From assembly GCA_025992705.1 (NCBI GenBank), contig DAJPGJ010000001.1, forward strand, positions 434,001-498,000: a stretch of DNA of 64,000 nt, read 5' to 3'. The translations under genes and the position numbers were made by a program. This DNA comes from Coriobacteriaceae bacterium (GTDB lineage Bacteria > Actinomycetota > Coriobacteriia > Coriobacteriales > QAMH01). The number at the start of each line of letters is the position of its first letter. The stretch's first letter is position 1. The notes beneath the pieces were generated by a model. The model was not told where the DNA came from and did not search any database. It saw nothing but the letters and a program-made list of their open reading frames with translations. Below, piece by piece: positions 1-8,896 of this stretch.

Positions 1-39
1 ATAGGGCGCATCAATACACCGCGCGAAAGGAATCATGGA

Positions 40-1383
40 ATGATCGAGCGCTACACGCTGCCCGAGATGGGCCACATCTGGTCTCTCGAGAACAAGTTCG
101 ACGTTTGGAAGGAGATCGAGGTCCTCGCTTGTGAAGCGCAGGCCGAGCTGGGGCAGTGCGGCATCACCGCCGAGGAGGCCGCGTGGATTCGCGCGCATGC
201 CGATTTCACCGTGCCCGAGATCGACGAGATCGAGAAGGTCACCAACCACGATGTCATCGCCTTCACGACCGTCATGGCGAACTACATCGATGCCGACGTG
301 CCCGAGGGCGAGCCCAAACCAAGTCGCTGGGTGCACTACGGCATGACGAGCTCCGACCTTGGCGACACCGCCCTGAGCTACCAGGTCACGCAGGCCCTCG
401 ACATCATCATCGCCGACGTGAAGCGCCTGGGCGAGACCTGCAAGCGCCGCGCGTTCGAGTTCGAGGATGCCATCTGCGTGGGCCGTACCCACGGCATCCA
501 TGCCGAGCCCATGACCTTCGGCATGAAGTTCGGCAGCTGGGCCTGGGCGCTCAAGCGCGCCGAGACGCGCCTGCAGCAGGCGCGCGAGGTTGCCGCCACC
601 GGAGCCATCAGCGGTGCGGTTGGCACCTACTCCAATATCGACCCCTTCGTCGAGCAGTTCGTTTGCGAGAAGCTTGGCCTCACGCCCGACCCGCTTTCTA
701 CGCAGGTCATCGCACGTGACCGTCATGCGCAGGTTATGTCTGCGCTTGCCGTTACGGCCTCCACGCTCGAGTCCATCGCCATGCAGATTCGCCTGCTCCA
801 GCAGTCCGACGTCATCGAGGCCGAGGAGCCCTTCACCAAGGGACAGAAGGGTTCGAGCGCGATGCCCCACAAGCGCAATCCCATCACGGCCGAGCGCGTT
901 TGCGGTCTGGCTCGTGTGGTCAAGGCGAATGCGCAAGTCGCATTTGACGATGTGGCGCTTTGGTACGAGCGCGACATCTCGCACTCCGGTGCCGAGCGCG
1001 TCGTCCTGGCAGATAGCTTCACCGCACTCGACTACATGTTCTCGAAGATGCAGTGGATGCTCGACGACCTCAACGTCTACGTGAATAAGAGCCTGCACAA
1101 CCTGTGGCGCACGCGCGGTCTCATCTTCAGCTCGAAGGTCATCCTCGCGCTCGTCGATACGGGCATGATCCGCGAGGACGCGTACGTCATCGTGCAGCGC
1201 AACGCCATGAAGGTGTGGGACGACATCCAGCAGGCCATCGACGGGCCCACCTTCCGCGAGAACCTCGAGGCTGATCCGGATTGTCCGCTCACGGAAGCGC
1301 AGCTCGACGCCATCTTCGACCCGGAAAGCTTCCTGGGTCACAAGGCCGTCATCTTCGACAAGCTCAAGAGCCTGGAGTTTTAG
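40..1383 (+). CDS. purB: Adenylosuccinate lyase
   Basis: The 447-residue product is adenylosuccinate lyase, which acts twice in purine synthesis: it cleaves SAICAR to AICAR and adenylosuccinate to AMP, releasing fumarate. The fumarase/aspartase-superfamily signature SSAMPHKRNP lies near residues 272-281, and the conserved TSSDLGDT segment is at residues 103-110. Length is normal for the short bacterial form. The ATG at 40 follows an AAAGGA site by about eight bases; the earlier ATG at 35 is out of frame. The TSCPD gene follows after eight bases, so the two are probably co-transcribed. purC, which makes the substrate, lies 4 kb downstream in the same direction. Confidence 0.97.
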   Translation: MIERYTLPEMGHIWSLENKFDVWKEIEVLACEAQAELGQCGITAEEAAWIRAHADFTVPEIDEIEKVTNHDVIAFTTVMANYIDADVPEGEPKPSRWVHYGMTSSDLGDTALSYQVTQALDIIIADVKRLGETCKRRAFEFEDAICVGRTHGIHAEPMTFGMKFGSWAWALKRAETRLQQAREVAATGAISGAVGTYSNIDPFVEQFVCEKLGLTPDPLSTQVIARDRHAQVMSALAVTASTLESIAMQIRLLQQSDVIEAEEPFTKGQKGSSAMPHKRNPITAERVCGLARVVKANAQVAFDDVALWYERDISHSGAERVVLADSFTALDYMFSKMQWMLDDLNVYVNKSLHNLWRTRGLIFSSKVILALVDTGMIREDAYVIVQRNAMKVWDDIQQAIDGPTFRENLEADPDCPLTEAQLDAIFDPESFLGHKAVIFDKLKSLEF

Positions 1384-1391
1384 GAGCACTC

Positions 1392-1673
1392 ATGGAAAAT
1401 CAAGCGCAGGAGCCGGAGTTTCTGTATCGCACGCATGGCACGTGTTCGCGTGCCATCAAGTTCGATCTCGACGATGAGGCGCGCGTGAAAAACGTCGAGT
1501 TTATCGGCGGGTGCAACGGCAACGCCAAGGGCATCGCTTCCCTCATCGAGGGCATGCCGGCGGATTGGGTCATCGAGCGTTGCGCGGGGACGCAGTGCGG
1601 CGGCAAGGCAACGTCCTGTCCCGATCAACTCTCCCGTGCCCTCACCTGGGCCATCGAGCAACGGCAGGCGTAG
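1392..1673 (+). CDS. TSCPD-domain protein (TIGR03905-like)
   Basis: A 93-residue protein that consists of a single TSCPD domain, a module first noticed at the C terminus of some ribonucleotide reductases. The pattern is typical: THGTCSRAIKF near the N terminus, GGCNGN around residue 40, CAGTQCGGK near 65 and TSCPDQL near 75, giving several conserved cysteines that could bind metal. The ATG at 1392 was chosen over in-frame upstream codons because those lie inside purB; a GGAGC site precedes it. Its stop codon abuts the next ATG, so three genes probably form one transcript. Biochemical function is not established. Confidence 0.85.
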   Translation: MENQAQEPEFLYRTHGTCSRAIKFDLDDEARVKNVEFIGGCNGNAKGIASLIEGMPADWVIERCAGTQCGGKATSCPDQLSRALTWAIEQRQA

Positions 1674-3005
1674 ATGAGCCACGACGGGGACGCGTTCGCA
1701 AACAAGAATCCGCAGCTGTCACGACGTGCTTTCTTGCGTCTGGGTGGCGGCGCGCTTGCCTGCGCGACGGTACTCGGCGCGCCCGCGTTGCTCACGGGTT
1801 GCGGGGGCAACTCGGATAGCGGCACGCCAAGCACGCTCGACGTGTCGACCAACGACGTCGTCACGCTCGATGCCTTTGCCGAAATCGAGGACACGACGGG
1901 ATACTTCGAGATCAAGGATCTTGCGCAGTACCCCAAGGGGACGATGCTCTATGCATCCGAGGACGTGACGGCGGCGGCGCTGCTTACGGGCGAGACGGCC
2001 TCGCCTCTGTCGACCTGCTCGCTCGTCAACCTGGGTACCGGTGCCATGACGCCGGCGCTTGATCGCGCCGTCAATCATGACATGGGCTACAGCATCTTTG
2101 CCGTGCGCGCATCCAAAGAGCTGCTCGTCTGGGTCGAAAGCAACTACCTCACCTCGGATTGGATGGTGTACTGTGCCACGATCTCCGATGGCAGGTTAAC
2201 TGGTCAGCCCGTCAAGCTCGACGAGGGCAATGTCGAATTCGACACGCCTGAGATAGCCGTCATCGGCACAGCGGCGTACTGGATCGTGCAGCCTGCCGAG
2301 GGCGGTCCGCGCACGACGGAGAACTCGTACCTGCGCGTTGCCACGGGCGGCTCGCGTTCGTCGGACATGATTACTTCGGAAGGCCGATTCAACGGCGGAC
2401 TCTCCGTAAGCGGGCAAGTGCTTACGGCCATGCCGAGGGCCAAGGCGTCGAGCGGCGTGTACTACGAGCTCACGGCGATTGCCGCAGGCTCGGGGTCGGT
2501 GGTTGCGTCTCAGGTGATGCCGCACTCGTTCCGCCCGTCAAACGCCATCTACATGAACAACGCCTTCGCGTTCACGATTCCCGCGTCCTACGATTACGGC
2601 GGAGGTATCGCAAACGTCGGTACGTATTACCCGATAGCGGGGAATACGTGGCTGCGCCTGGCGCGACAGTCACTCACGCCGCCGGGCATCTGCAATGGCT
2701 GGCTGTTCGCGAAGTCGAGTTCGCGCACGGTGTTCATCGATACGCAAGAGCAGAAGTACTTCGTCGTCAACGCGCCTGATGGCTGTACGGATTACGGCGA
2801 CTATTCGGTATGCACGGGCGAGGTTTCTCGCGTCTACAATTACGCGACCGTCAACAAGTACGAGGGCACCGAAAGGGCGACGCAGGTCGTCTTGCGCTCG
2901 ATTACGCCCATCCCTGCTGGTCAAAAGCCTGTTCCGCCTGCTCTGGATCCAACTGATCCCACGACACAGCCAAGCACGACCCCCACGGAACCCACCGAAC
3001 GATAG
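1674..3005 (+). CDS. Tat-exported lipoprotein of unknown function
   Basis: A 443-residue secreted protein not recognised beyond its export signal. Residues 16-22 read SRRAFLR, a twin-arginine motif, followed by a hydrophobic stretch and a lipobox LTGC ending at Cys43, so it is probably exported folded and anchored as a lipoprotein. The mature region is rich in small polar residues and beta-type sequence resembling repeated blades, without a motif I can name. The last 25 residues are Pro/Thr-rich. The ATG directly abuts the stop of the TSCPD gene. A cluster of G-rich inverted repeats follows the stop codon. Substrate or partner cannot be inferred. Confidence 0.75.
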   Translation: MSHDGDAFANKNPQLSRRAFLRLGGGALACATVLGAPALLTGCGGNSDSGTPSTLDVSTNDVVTLDAFAEIEDTTGYFEIKDLAQYPKGTMLYASEDVTAAALLTGETASPLSTCSLVNLGTGAMTPALDRAVNHDMGYSIFAVRASKELLVWVESNYLTSDWMVYCATISDGRLTGQPVKLDEGNVEFDTPEIAVIGTAAYWIVQPAEGGPRTTENSYLRVATGGSRSSDMITSEGRFNGGLSVSGQVLTAMPRAKASSGVYYELTAIAAGSGSVVASQVMPHSFRPSNAIYMNNAFAFTIPASYDYGGGIANVGTYYPIAGNTWLRLARQSLTPPGICNGWLFAKSSSRTVFIDTQEQKYFVVNAPDGCTDYGDYSVCTGEVSRVYNYATVNKYEGTERATQVVLRSITPIPAGQKPVPPALDPTDPTTQPSTTPTEPTER

Positions 3006-3016
3006 GCCTGGTGGCA

Positions 3017-3158
3017 ACAAGGGGACAGACCCTTGCATGTCGTGCGCGGCAATATGGGGACAGACCCTTATCTGTCATCTCGACTGATGCGATGAGGGGT
3101 CTGTCCCCTTGTCGCTAACAGCCCTCGCGCGGAAATGAAGGGTCTGTCCCCTTATTGT
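3017..3158. repeat. Four copies of a GGGGACAGACCCTT element in both orientations
   Basis: The gap between the lipoprotein and the response regulator holds GGGGACAGACCCTT at about 3021 and 3056 and its reverse complement AAGGGTCTGTCCCC-type copies at about 3095 and 3138. Opposed copies can pair as long stems. The core resembles other G-rich palindromes in this window (57499, 59602, 62470). They look like REP-type dispersed elements; a transcription-termination role is possible. Confidence 0.7.
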
Positions 3159-3229
3159 CACCAGCGCTGACGCAGGCGGTGCGCAATGGTACACTGCGTA
3201 GATGGAAGAAAACCGAAAGGAGCCTCATC

Positions 3230-3961
3230 GTGGACACCGGTTCTGAAGCCCGTCGCATCTTGCTCGTCGAGGACGAGAAAGCCATTCGCGACGCCGTTGC
3301 TGCCTATCTTGAACGTGCCGGTTACTGGGTGACGCCGGCTGCAGATGGCCAGGAGGCCGTCGATGCGTTCTCCCTGCATCAGTTCGACCTCGTCATCCTG
3401 GACCTCATGCTTCCCAAGCTTCCGGGCGAGAAGGTCTGCCGCATCATCCGCGACACATCTGACGTCCCCATCATCATGCTCACCGCCAAGGGCGAGGTCG
3501 AGGACCGCATCGTCGGTCTCGAGCTTGGCGCAGACGACTACCTCATCAAGCCCTTCTCGCCGCGCGAGCTCGTTGCGCGCGTCCGCGCCCTGCTGCGCCG
3601 CGCCCACATCGACTCCGAGCCGCAGCGCGAGGTGCTCGACTTCGGTGGCCTGACCATCGATCTCAACGGTCACAAGGTTCTTGTCAACGACGAGGAGATC
3701 GACCTCACCGCCAGTGAGTTCAAGCTGCTCACGACGCTGTCACGTTATCCGGGCCGCGTCTACTCGCGCATGGAGCTCGTCGAGAAGGTGCTCGGCTACG
3801 ATTTCGAGGGCTACGAGCGCACCATCGACAGCCACGTGAAGAACCTCCGCGCCAAGATCGGCGATGATCCGCGCAATCCGCGTTGGATTTACACCGTGCA
3901 CGGCGTCGGCTATCGCTTCGAGGTGCCCCGAGACGGCGAATCGGCTGGTCAAGAGGCCTAG
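3230..3961 (+). CDS. OmpR/PhoB-family response regulator
   Basis: A 243-residue two-component regulator. The receiver domain (about residues 9-123) has the acidic pair Glu15/Asp16, the phosphoacceptor Asp58, Thr85 and Lys107. A winged-helix output domain (about 140-235) follows, with the usual TIDSHVKNLRAKI and VHGVGYRF segments. I place the start at the GTG at 3230, six to eight bases after AAAGGAG; the longer open frame from 3155 would run through repeat DNA. The sensor kinase begins six bases after the stop, so they form a pair. The regulated genes are not shown by the sequence. Confidence 0.93.
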   Translation: MDTGSEARRILLVEDEKAIRDAVAAYLERAGYWVTPAADGQEAVDAFSLHQFDLVILDLMLPKLPGEKVCRIIRDTSDVPIIMLTAKGEVEDRIVGLELGADDYLIKPFSPRELVARVRALLRRAHIDSEPQREVLDFGGLTIDLNGHKVLVNDEEIDLTASEFKLLTTLSRYPGRVYSRMELVEKVLGYDFEGYERTIDSHVKNLRAKIGDDPRNPRWIYTVHGVGYRFEVPRDGESAGQEA

Positions 3962-3967
3962 ACGTCC

Positions 3968-5329
3968 ATGAAGAACAAGCGCAAGACCCGCGAGAGGAAG
4001 CCTCTCTCGTTTGCAATCTACGTCATGGGGGCGTTTTTGCTCACGGCGGCCATGACGGTGCTCATCACGGCTGCCGCCATCGCGATCGTCTGGAACGTCG
4101 GTTACGCCGGCGCGCCAAGTGACGAGGAAATCTTCGCCGCCGTGCTCATCTCCGGGGCCATCGCCCTCGTGCTCTCCATCATTCTCGGCCTCTACTTCGC
4201 CATCGGCATCGCGCGTCCCGTCGGCCGCATCGCAGATACCGCCTCGGCAATCAAGGAAGGCAACCTCTCCGCCCGTACGGGGCTTGGCGGCGATGATCAG
4301 CTCGGTCAGCTCGGCCAGCGCTTCGACGAGATGGCAGACGCCATCGAGCGCGACCGCGACCTCGAGCGTCAGCTCATCGGCGACGTAGCCCATGAGCTGC
4401 GTACGCCGCTCATGGCCATCCAGGCCACGGTCGAAGCCATCCAGGATGGCGTCTTCGAAGCAGATGAGGAGCATCTCAACACCATCTCGTTCGAGACGCG
4501 TCGTCTGGGTCGTCTGGTCGAGGCGCTTCTGCACCTCAACCGTCTCGAGAACGGCACGGCTGAGGTCAAGCGCAATCTCGTCAATCTCAGCAGCGTGGTG
4601 AATGGCCTTTCGACGACGCATGAAGCGCTTCTCGAAAGCTCCGGCATCATGTTCTTCACCGATGTCGATCCCAACGTCATGATTATCGGCGATCAGGACC
4701 TCATCTCACAAGCCGTCGCCAATCTGCTTTCCAATGCCGTGCGCTACACGCCCGAGAACGGCATGGTCAGTCTCGAGCTTACGCGTGATAACGGGTACGC
4801 CAAGATTTCCGTGCGTGATACGGGCGTTGGCATTTCCCAAGAGGACATGAAGAAGGTCTTCTCGCGCTTCTGGCGTGCCGACGTCGCACGTCAAAGCGTC
4901 GATGGCGGCTTGGGTATTGGCCTCGCGCTTGTCAAGGAAGTCGTCGACCAGCACTTCGGCGACGTCTCCGTTTCCTCCACGCTCGGCGAGGGCAGTACCT
5001 TCGTGATGCGCATTCCGCTGGCGCCCGAAGACCATGCCAAACCCATGCCGTCGACGCGCAGGAACACTTCGCGCAGGCGTCAGGAGCGTGCCGCGCGCAA
5101 GGAGCAGGAGAAGCTCCGCAAGATTGAGGAACGCCAGGTCAAAGCACGTCGTAAGGCGCGCGAGGCAGGTGCCGGCTTGAGCGCGACGCAAGAGCTCAAG
5201 CTCTTTGGGCTGCGCGTGCCGTTACCCGCCACAAGGCAGCAAGAAGTACGGCAACAAGAAGCCCGGCAACAAGAAGTCCGGCAACAAGAAGTACACACGA
5301 GAAACAAGGAAGATGATATCCATGAGTGA
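3968..5329 (+). CDS. Sensor histidine kinase with HAMP domain
   Basis: A 453-residue membrane kinase, partner of the preceding regulator. Two membrane segments (about residues 14-45 and 55-80) enclose a very short extracellular loop, which suggests sensing within or near the membrane. A HAMP domain (81-130), a HisKA domain with phospho-acceptor His142 in DVAHELRTPL, and an HATPase domain with the NLLSNAVRYT, RDTGVGIS and GIGLALVKE boxes follow. Residues after 355 form a basic, charged tail. The end is a four-copy 15-base tandem repeat encoding RQQEV/A units. The stop overlaps the purC start by eight bases. Confidence 0.92.
   Translation: MKNKRKTRERKPLSFAIYVMGAFLLTAAMTVLITAAAIAIVWNVGYAGAPSDEEIFAAVLISGAIALVLSIILGLYFAIGIARPVGRIADTASAIKEGNLSARTGLGGDDQLGQLGQRFDEMADAIERDRDLERQLIGDVAHELRTPLMAIQATVEAIQDGVFEADEEHLNTISFETRRLGRLVEALLHLNRLENGTAEVKRNLVNLSSVVNGLSTTHEALLESSGIMFFTDVDPNVMIIGDQDLISQAVANLLSNAVRYTPENGMVSLELTRDNGYAKISVRDTGVGISQEDMKKVFSRFWRADVARQSVDGGLGIGLALVKEVVDQHFGDVSVSSTLGEGSTFVMRIPLAPEDHAKPMPSTRRNTSRRRQERAARKEQEKLRKIEERQVKARRKAREAGAGLSATQELKLFGLRVPLPATRQQEVRQQEARQQEVRQQEVHTRNKEDDIHE
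5234..5293 (+). repeat. Four tandem 15-bp units at the kinase/purC junction
   Basis: Units of the form CGGCAACAAGAAGNN occupy 5234-5248, 5249-5263, 5264-5278 and 5279-5293. The period is a multiple of three, so copy-number change would keep frame. The repeat encodes the last residues of the histidine kinase in one frame and is also open in the purC frame upstream of the purC start. Confidence 0.9.
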
Positions 5330-6203
5330 AATGGCAATGCGTCCTGATTCGCAGGGCAAGGTCCGCGATCTGTACGACCTGGGCGACAAGCTCCTCATCG
5401 TCGCAACCGACCGCATCTCGGCGTTCGACTACATCCTCAAAGACGAGATTCCCTACAAAGGCGAGGTTCTCACGCGCCTTTCGCTCTTCTGGTTCGACTT
5501 GCTCGCGGACATCATTCCCAACCATCTGATTTCCGCGGACGTGGCCGATCTGCCCGAGAAATTCAAGCCATATGCCGAGTGGCTGAACGGCCGTTTCATG
5601 CTCGTGCGCAAGGCCGAGATGTTCCCCGTCGAGTGCATCGTGCGTGGCTACCTTGCTGGCAGCGGTCTCAAGGAGTACCGCAAGCAGGGTACCGTTTGCG
5701 GCATCGAGCTACCCGAGGGCCTCATCGAGGCAAGCAAGCTGCCCGAGCCCATCTACACGCCGTCAACTAAGGCCGAGATTGGCGATCATGACGAGAACGT
5801 GAGCTATGAGCGCACGGTCGAGATGCTTGGCGAGAAGGATGCGAGCGCTCTGCGCGACGCATCGCTTGCCGTCTACAAGAAGGCAGCTGATTACGCTGCC
5901 CAGCATGGCATCATCATCGCCGATACCAAGTTCGAATTCGGCACGATCGATGGCACGCTCACCCTGGCCGATGAGGTGCTCACACCGGATTCCTCGCGCT
6001 TCTGGCCGCAGGATGCCTATGAGCCGGGCAAGAGCCAGGCAAGCTTCGACAAGCAGTTCGTGCGTGATTGGCTCGATGCCAATTGGGACCGCACGGGCGA
6101 GCCGCCGCAATTGCCGGCCGACATCATCGAGGCGACCTCGAACAAGTACATCCAGGCCTACGAGCTCATCACGGGCGAGCGTTTCGTTCCCGCGAATCTG
6201 TAA
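5322..6203 (+). CDS. purC: Phosphoribosylaminoimidazole-succinocarboxamide synthase
   Basis: The 293-residue SAICAR synthetase joins aspartate to CAIR with ATP in purine synthesis; PurB then uses its product. Family features include GKVRDLYD near the N terminus, the DRISAFD segment, VRGYLAGSG in the middle and DTKFEFG with the TLADEVLTPDSSRFW stretch toward the C terminus. ATGs at 5322, 5331 and 5337 are in frame; 5322 is favoured by AAGGA about ten bases upstream. The open frame extends to 5205, but that part is the repetitive kinase tail. The overlap with the kinase gene implies translational coupling, an unusual neighbour for a purine gene. Confidence 0.95.
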   Translation: MSEMAMRPDSQGKVRDLYDLGDKLLIVATDRISAFDYILKDEIPYKGEVLTRLSLFWFDLLADIIPNHLISADVADLPEKFKPYAEWLNGRFMLVRKAEMFPVECIVRGYLAGSGLKEYRKQGTVCGIELPEGLIEASKLPEPIYTPSTKAEIGDHDENVSYERTVEMLGEKDASALRDASLAVYKKAADYAAQHGIIIADTKFEFGTIDGTLTLADEVLTPDSSRFWPQDAYEPGKSQASFDKQFVRDWLDANWDRTGEPPQLPADIIEATSNKYIQAYELITGERFVPANL

Positions 6204-6281
6204 CATGCGCTCCACGCGCATGCGCCGCCCGTTGTATCATAGGCATTTACACACTACAGGCATTCGAAAGGCGATTGACGA

Positions 6282-6938
6282 ATGACGCAGCGTAATTTCC
6301 AAAACGCACGCAATCAGGGCGATGGTCCCAAGGGCAAGTCGAGGAAATCGGCAAGCTCCGCGAAGCTCAAGTCCAAGGCCGGTGCGTCGGTATACGCCCC
6401 GTCCAAGGAGGCCAAGGCCAAACGCGCAAAGCAGGAAGCCAAGGCAAGGAAGAACCAACCGGTCGAGACAAAGGCGAATGACCCAGTCGAGCAACAGCGC
6501 CGTCGCGAGCGCGCCATGGTCTCGATGATGCGCGACTTGCCCGAGTACAAGTTCTGGCGTCGCATCTGGTGGATTGCCATGGGCGCTGCCTTCGTTGTCA
6601 TCATCCTCACCTGGCTCCCCAACATGCTCATCAGCAGCGGCGTGCTGGGCGAGGACTTCCAGGAGACCGCAAGCTGGATTTCCACCATTGGCTTCATCTT
6701 CGCGATCGCCGCACTCGTCATTGCGTTCTACATCGACCTGCGCAAGATTCGCAAGATTCAGAAGGCGCAGGAGGCAAAGGCCCGCAACCTCACCAAGGCC
6801 GAGCGCCGCGAACTCGATGATGCCATCGCCGCATCCATCGAGCGTGACCAGCAGCGACGTGCGGAGCGCAAGAGCAAGATGCCTTGGGGCAAGAAGAAGC
6901 CGCAGGAATCCGCCGAAGATAGTCCGAGCGACCAGTAA
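6282..6938 (+). CDS. Basic two-pass membrane protein, unknown
   Basis: A 218-residue protein with a long, lysine- and alanine-rich cytoplasmic N terminus (residues 1-90), two predicted membrane spans (about 94-112 and 131-151) and a charged C-terminal tail with further basic residues. No catalytic motif is visible. It starts at the ATG at 6282 after AAAGG and lies 12 bases before the amidohydrolase gene, so the two may be co-transcribed. A short CATGCG/CGCATG hairpin lies just upstream at about 6204-6222. Proteins of this layout are common in Coriobacteriia, but I know of no assigned role. Confidence 0.75.
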   Translation: MTQRNFQNARNQGDGPKGKSRKSASSAKLKSKAGASVYAPSKEAKAKRAKQEAKARKNQPVETKANDPVEQQRRRERAMVSMMRDLPEYKFWRRIWWIAMGAAFVVIILTWLPNMLISSGVLGEDFQETASWISTIGFIFAIAALVIAFYIDLRKIRKIQKAQEAKARNLTKAERRELDDAIAASIERDQQRRAERKSKMPWGKKKPQESAEDSPSDQ

Positions 6939-6950
6939 ACAGGAGACGCG

Positions 6951-8393
6951 ATGCTGCTCACCGCGAAATACGTCATTCCCATTACCTCCCCATACATCGA
7001 GGACGGTGCCGTTCTCGTGCGTGATGACAAGATTCTTGACCTGGGGCCTGCGTCCCAGCTCAAGGACAAGTACTCCATGGAGGAGGTTCGCGATTTCGGG
7101 CTCTCCGCCCTCATGCCCGGCTTCGTCGACTTGCATACGCACCTTGGCTACACGGCGCTGCGCGGCATGTTCGGCGATCTGCCCTATGCCGACTGGAAGC
7201 GTCACGTGCTGCATACCGAGCCCTTCTTCACCGAGGAGGACTGGATTGACTCGGCGCGTGTCGGTGCGCTCGAAGCCGTCGCCAGCGGTATCACGACGAT
7301 AGCGGACATCTCCGCATCGGGTGTCACGCGCATCCCCGCCCAGGAGATGGGCCTGCGCGCCCGTGTGTACTACGAGGTGCTGACCACGCAGAAAGAGCAC
7401 GTCGAGAGCGTCGTGCATGAGGGTCTCGAGAAGATCGAGCGCTGGAAGGACGAGTGCGGAAGCGACCTGCTCGACTTCGGTCTTGCCCCCGGCCCCGTGT
7501 ATGGTTGCCATCCGAGCGTCTTCCAGGCTATCGCCGATGTCGCGATTGAAAAGAACATCCCCGTTGCCATGCACCTTGCGGGAAGCCAGGAGGAGGCGGA
7601 CTTCATCCGTTACGGCTCCTCGCCGTTTGGTGTCCATGTGAGCGAGCATGAGCAGGGCAAGCTCGCTGCCGCGTATCCGCCCTGGCTACCGGCGGGTACC
7701 TCGCCGGTGAGCTACGTGAGCAACTGGGGCATCCTCGACGTGCCCGGTATCCTTGCGATTCACTGCGTCCATGTCGATGATCGCGATATCGGCATCCTTC
7801 GCGACAAGCAGGTGCGCATCGGCTATTGTCCGCGCATCAATGCCAAGCTTGGCATGGGGTCGATGCCGCTCGAGAAGTTTTGGGCCGCAGGCCTTACCAT
7901 CGGCTTGGGTACGGATTCTCCGGCTGCCGTCGACACGACCGACATGATCGACGAGATGCGCATCGGTCTCATGATCACCCGCGCGACGAGTTCCGAGCGC
8001 TTCGTGCAGGCATCTGCCAAGAACGCCCTGCGCATGGCGACCATCGGCTCGGCGGAAGCCCTGGGCATCGACGACAAGGTCGGTTCGCTCGAGGCAGGCA
8101 AGCAGGCCGACATCATCGCCATCGACTTGCACAACTCGCATCAGAATCCCACGACCGATCCGGAGAGCGCCGTCATCTACACGGCCAACCAGGACAACGT
8201 CAAGATGACCATGGTCGCCGGCCGTGTCCTCTACGACAACTTCGTCCATGTGTCGGGTTGCGATCGCGATGCGATTATCGATCGAGCGCGCGCCTTGCGC
8301 GTGCGTATCCGCGAGGAAGTCAGCGACGATGCGCTGCGCAGGTCGCTCATCGAGCACGCGCCGCAAGACAAACAGGACCGCTACAACAGATAG
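6951..8393 (+). CDS. Amidohydrolase of the chlorohydrolase/MtaD group
   Basis: A 480-residue metal-dependent hydrolase of the cytosine-deaminase-like amidohydrolase superfamily (COG0402 type), which deaminates or hydrolyses purine- or triazine-like compounds. The first metal ligands are His62 and His64 in DLHTHLGYTALRG; further ligands are suggested by MHLAGSQEEADF, AIHCVHVDD and the late aspartate in LGTDSPAAVD. The substrate cannot be read from the sequence; S-adenosylhomocysteine/methylthioadenosine deaminase is one possibility. Location near purine genes is suggestive only. A small membrane-protein gene follows after seven bases. Confidence 0.88.
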   Translation: MLLTAKYVIPITSPYIEDGAVLVRDDKILDLGPASQLKDKYSMEEVRDFGLSALMPGFVDLHTHLGYTALRGMFGDLPYADWKRHVLHTEPFFTEEDWIDSARVGALEAVASGITTIADISASGVTRIPAQEMGLRARVYYEVLTTQKEHVESVVHEGLEKIERWKDECGSDLLDFGLAPGPVYGCHPSVFQAIADVAIEKNIPVAMHLAGSQEEADFIRYGSSPFGVHVSEHEQGKLAAAYPPWLPAGTSPVSYVSNWGILDVPGILAIHCVHVDDRDIGILRDKQVRIGYCPRINAKLGMGSMPLEKFWAAGLTIGLGTDSPAAVDTTDMIDEMRIGLMITRATSSERFVQASAKNALRMATIGSAEALGIDDKVGSLEAGKQADIIAIDLHNSHQNPTTDPESAVIYTANQDNVKMTMVAGRVLYDNFVHVSGCDRDAIIDRARALRVRIREEVSDDALRRSLIEHAPQDKQDRYNR

Positions 8394-8400
8394 GGTCGTC

Positions 8401-8586
8401 ATGTCGAACAAGAACAAGTCGTATCAGAAGAACAAGCAGCAAAAACTCGAGCAGGAGCTGGCAGCCCAGTACCGTCGCGAGCAACACGACCGGCGCATGC
8501 GCCTGCTCAAGACCATCGGCATTACCATTCTCTCGGTGTTGCTGATTATCTCGTTCTGCTTCCCCGCGTTCACGATGCTGTTCTAG
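8401..8586 (+). CDS. Small single-span membrane protein
   Basis: A 61-residue protein with a strongly charged, Gln/Lys-rich N-terminal 35 residues and one hydrophobic span at residues 38-58 ending in FTMLF. ATG at 8401 directly follows the amidohydrolase stop with seven intervening bases. Tail-anchor topology with the N terminus inside is likely. No function is assigned. Confidence 0.65.
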   Translation: MSNKNKSYQKNKQQKLEQELAAQYRREQHDRRMRLLKTIGITILSVLLIISFCFPAFTMLF

Positions 8587-8620
8587 TAGTGTCGGGTAAG
8601 GGGGGCAGGAAGCTGACTTG

Positions 8621-8896
8621 CTAATTCTGCTGTCTGTCTCTGTAGTGACCGCCGCACTGGATAATCTCGATCTTGCCATTGTGTATCCGGTACACGATAC
8701 GATTGGCTTTATCGATTCGTCTGCTCCACCAACCGGACAAATCGCCTTTCAGGGGTTCGGGCTTCCCAATGCCCTCATATCCGTTTCGATCAATATCGCG
8801 TAAGAGCGTGTTGATGCGTTTGAGGGTCTTTTTATCTTGTTCTTGCCAATAAAGGTAGTCTTCCCAGGCATCATCGTCCCAGGACTTATTCATCAT
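8621..8896 (-). CDS. YoeB/Txe-type mRNA-interferase toxin
   Basis: A 91-residue RelE-superfamily toxin of the Txe/YoeB branch; known members cleave mRNA in the ribosomal A site. Diagnostic segments are WDDDAWEDYLYWQ at the N terminus, IDRNGYEGIGKPEPLKGDLSGWWSRRI in the middle and VYRI plus the C-terminal GHY motif, where His and Tyr are the family's catalytic residues. Its ATG overlaps the 3' end of the antitoxin gene by about ten bases, so synthesis is coupled. The locus is much more AT-rich than its neighbours, which suggests acquisition. Confidence 0.9.
   Translation of the reverse strand: MMNKSWDDDAWEDYLYWQEQDKKTLKRINTLLRDIDRNGYEGIGKPEPLKGDLSGWWSRRIDKANRIVYRIHNGKIEIIQCGGHYRDRQQN

Noticed and set aside
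6237..7649. Long minus-strand frame across the membrane protein and amidohydrolase
   Set aside because: Shadow of two well-supported plus-strand genes; composition is typical of antisense GC-rich frames.
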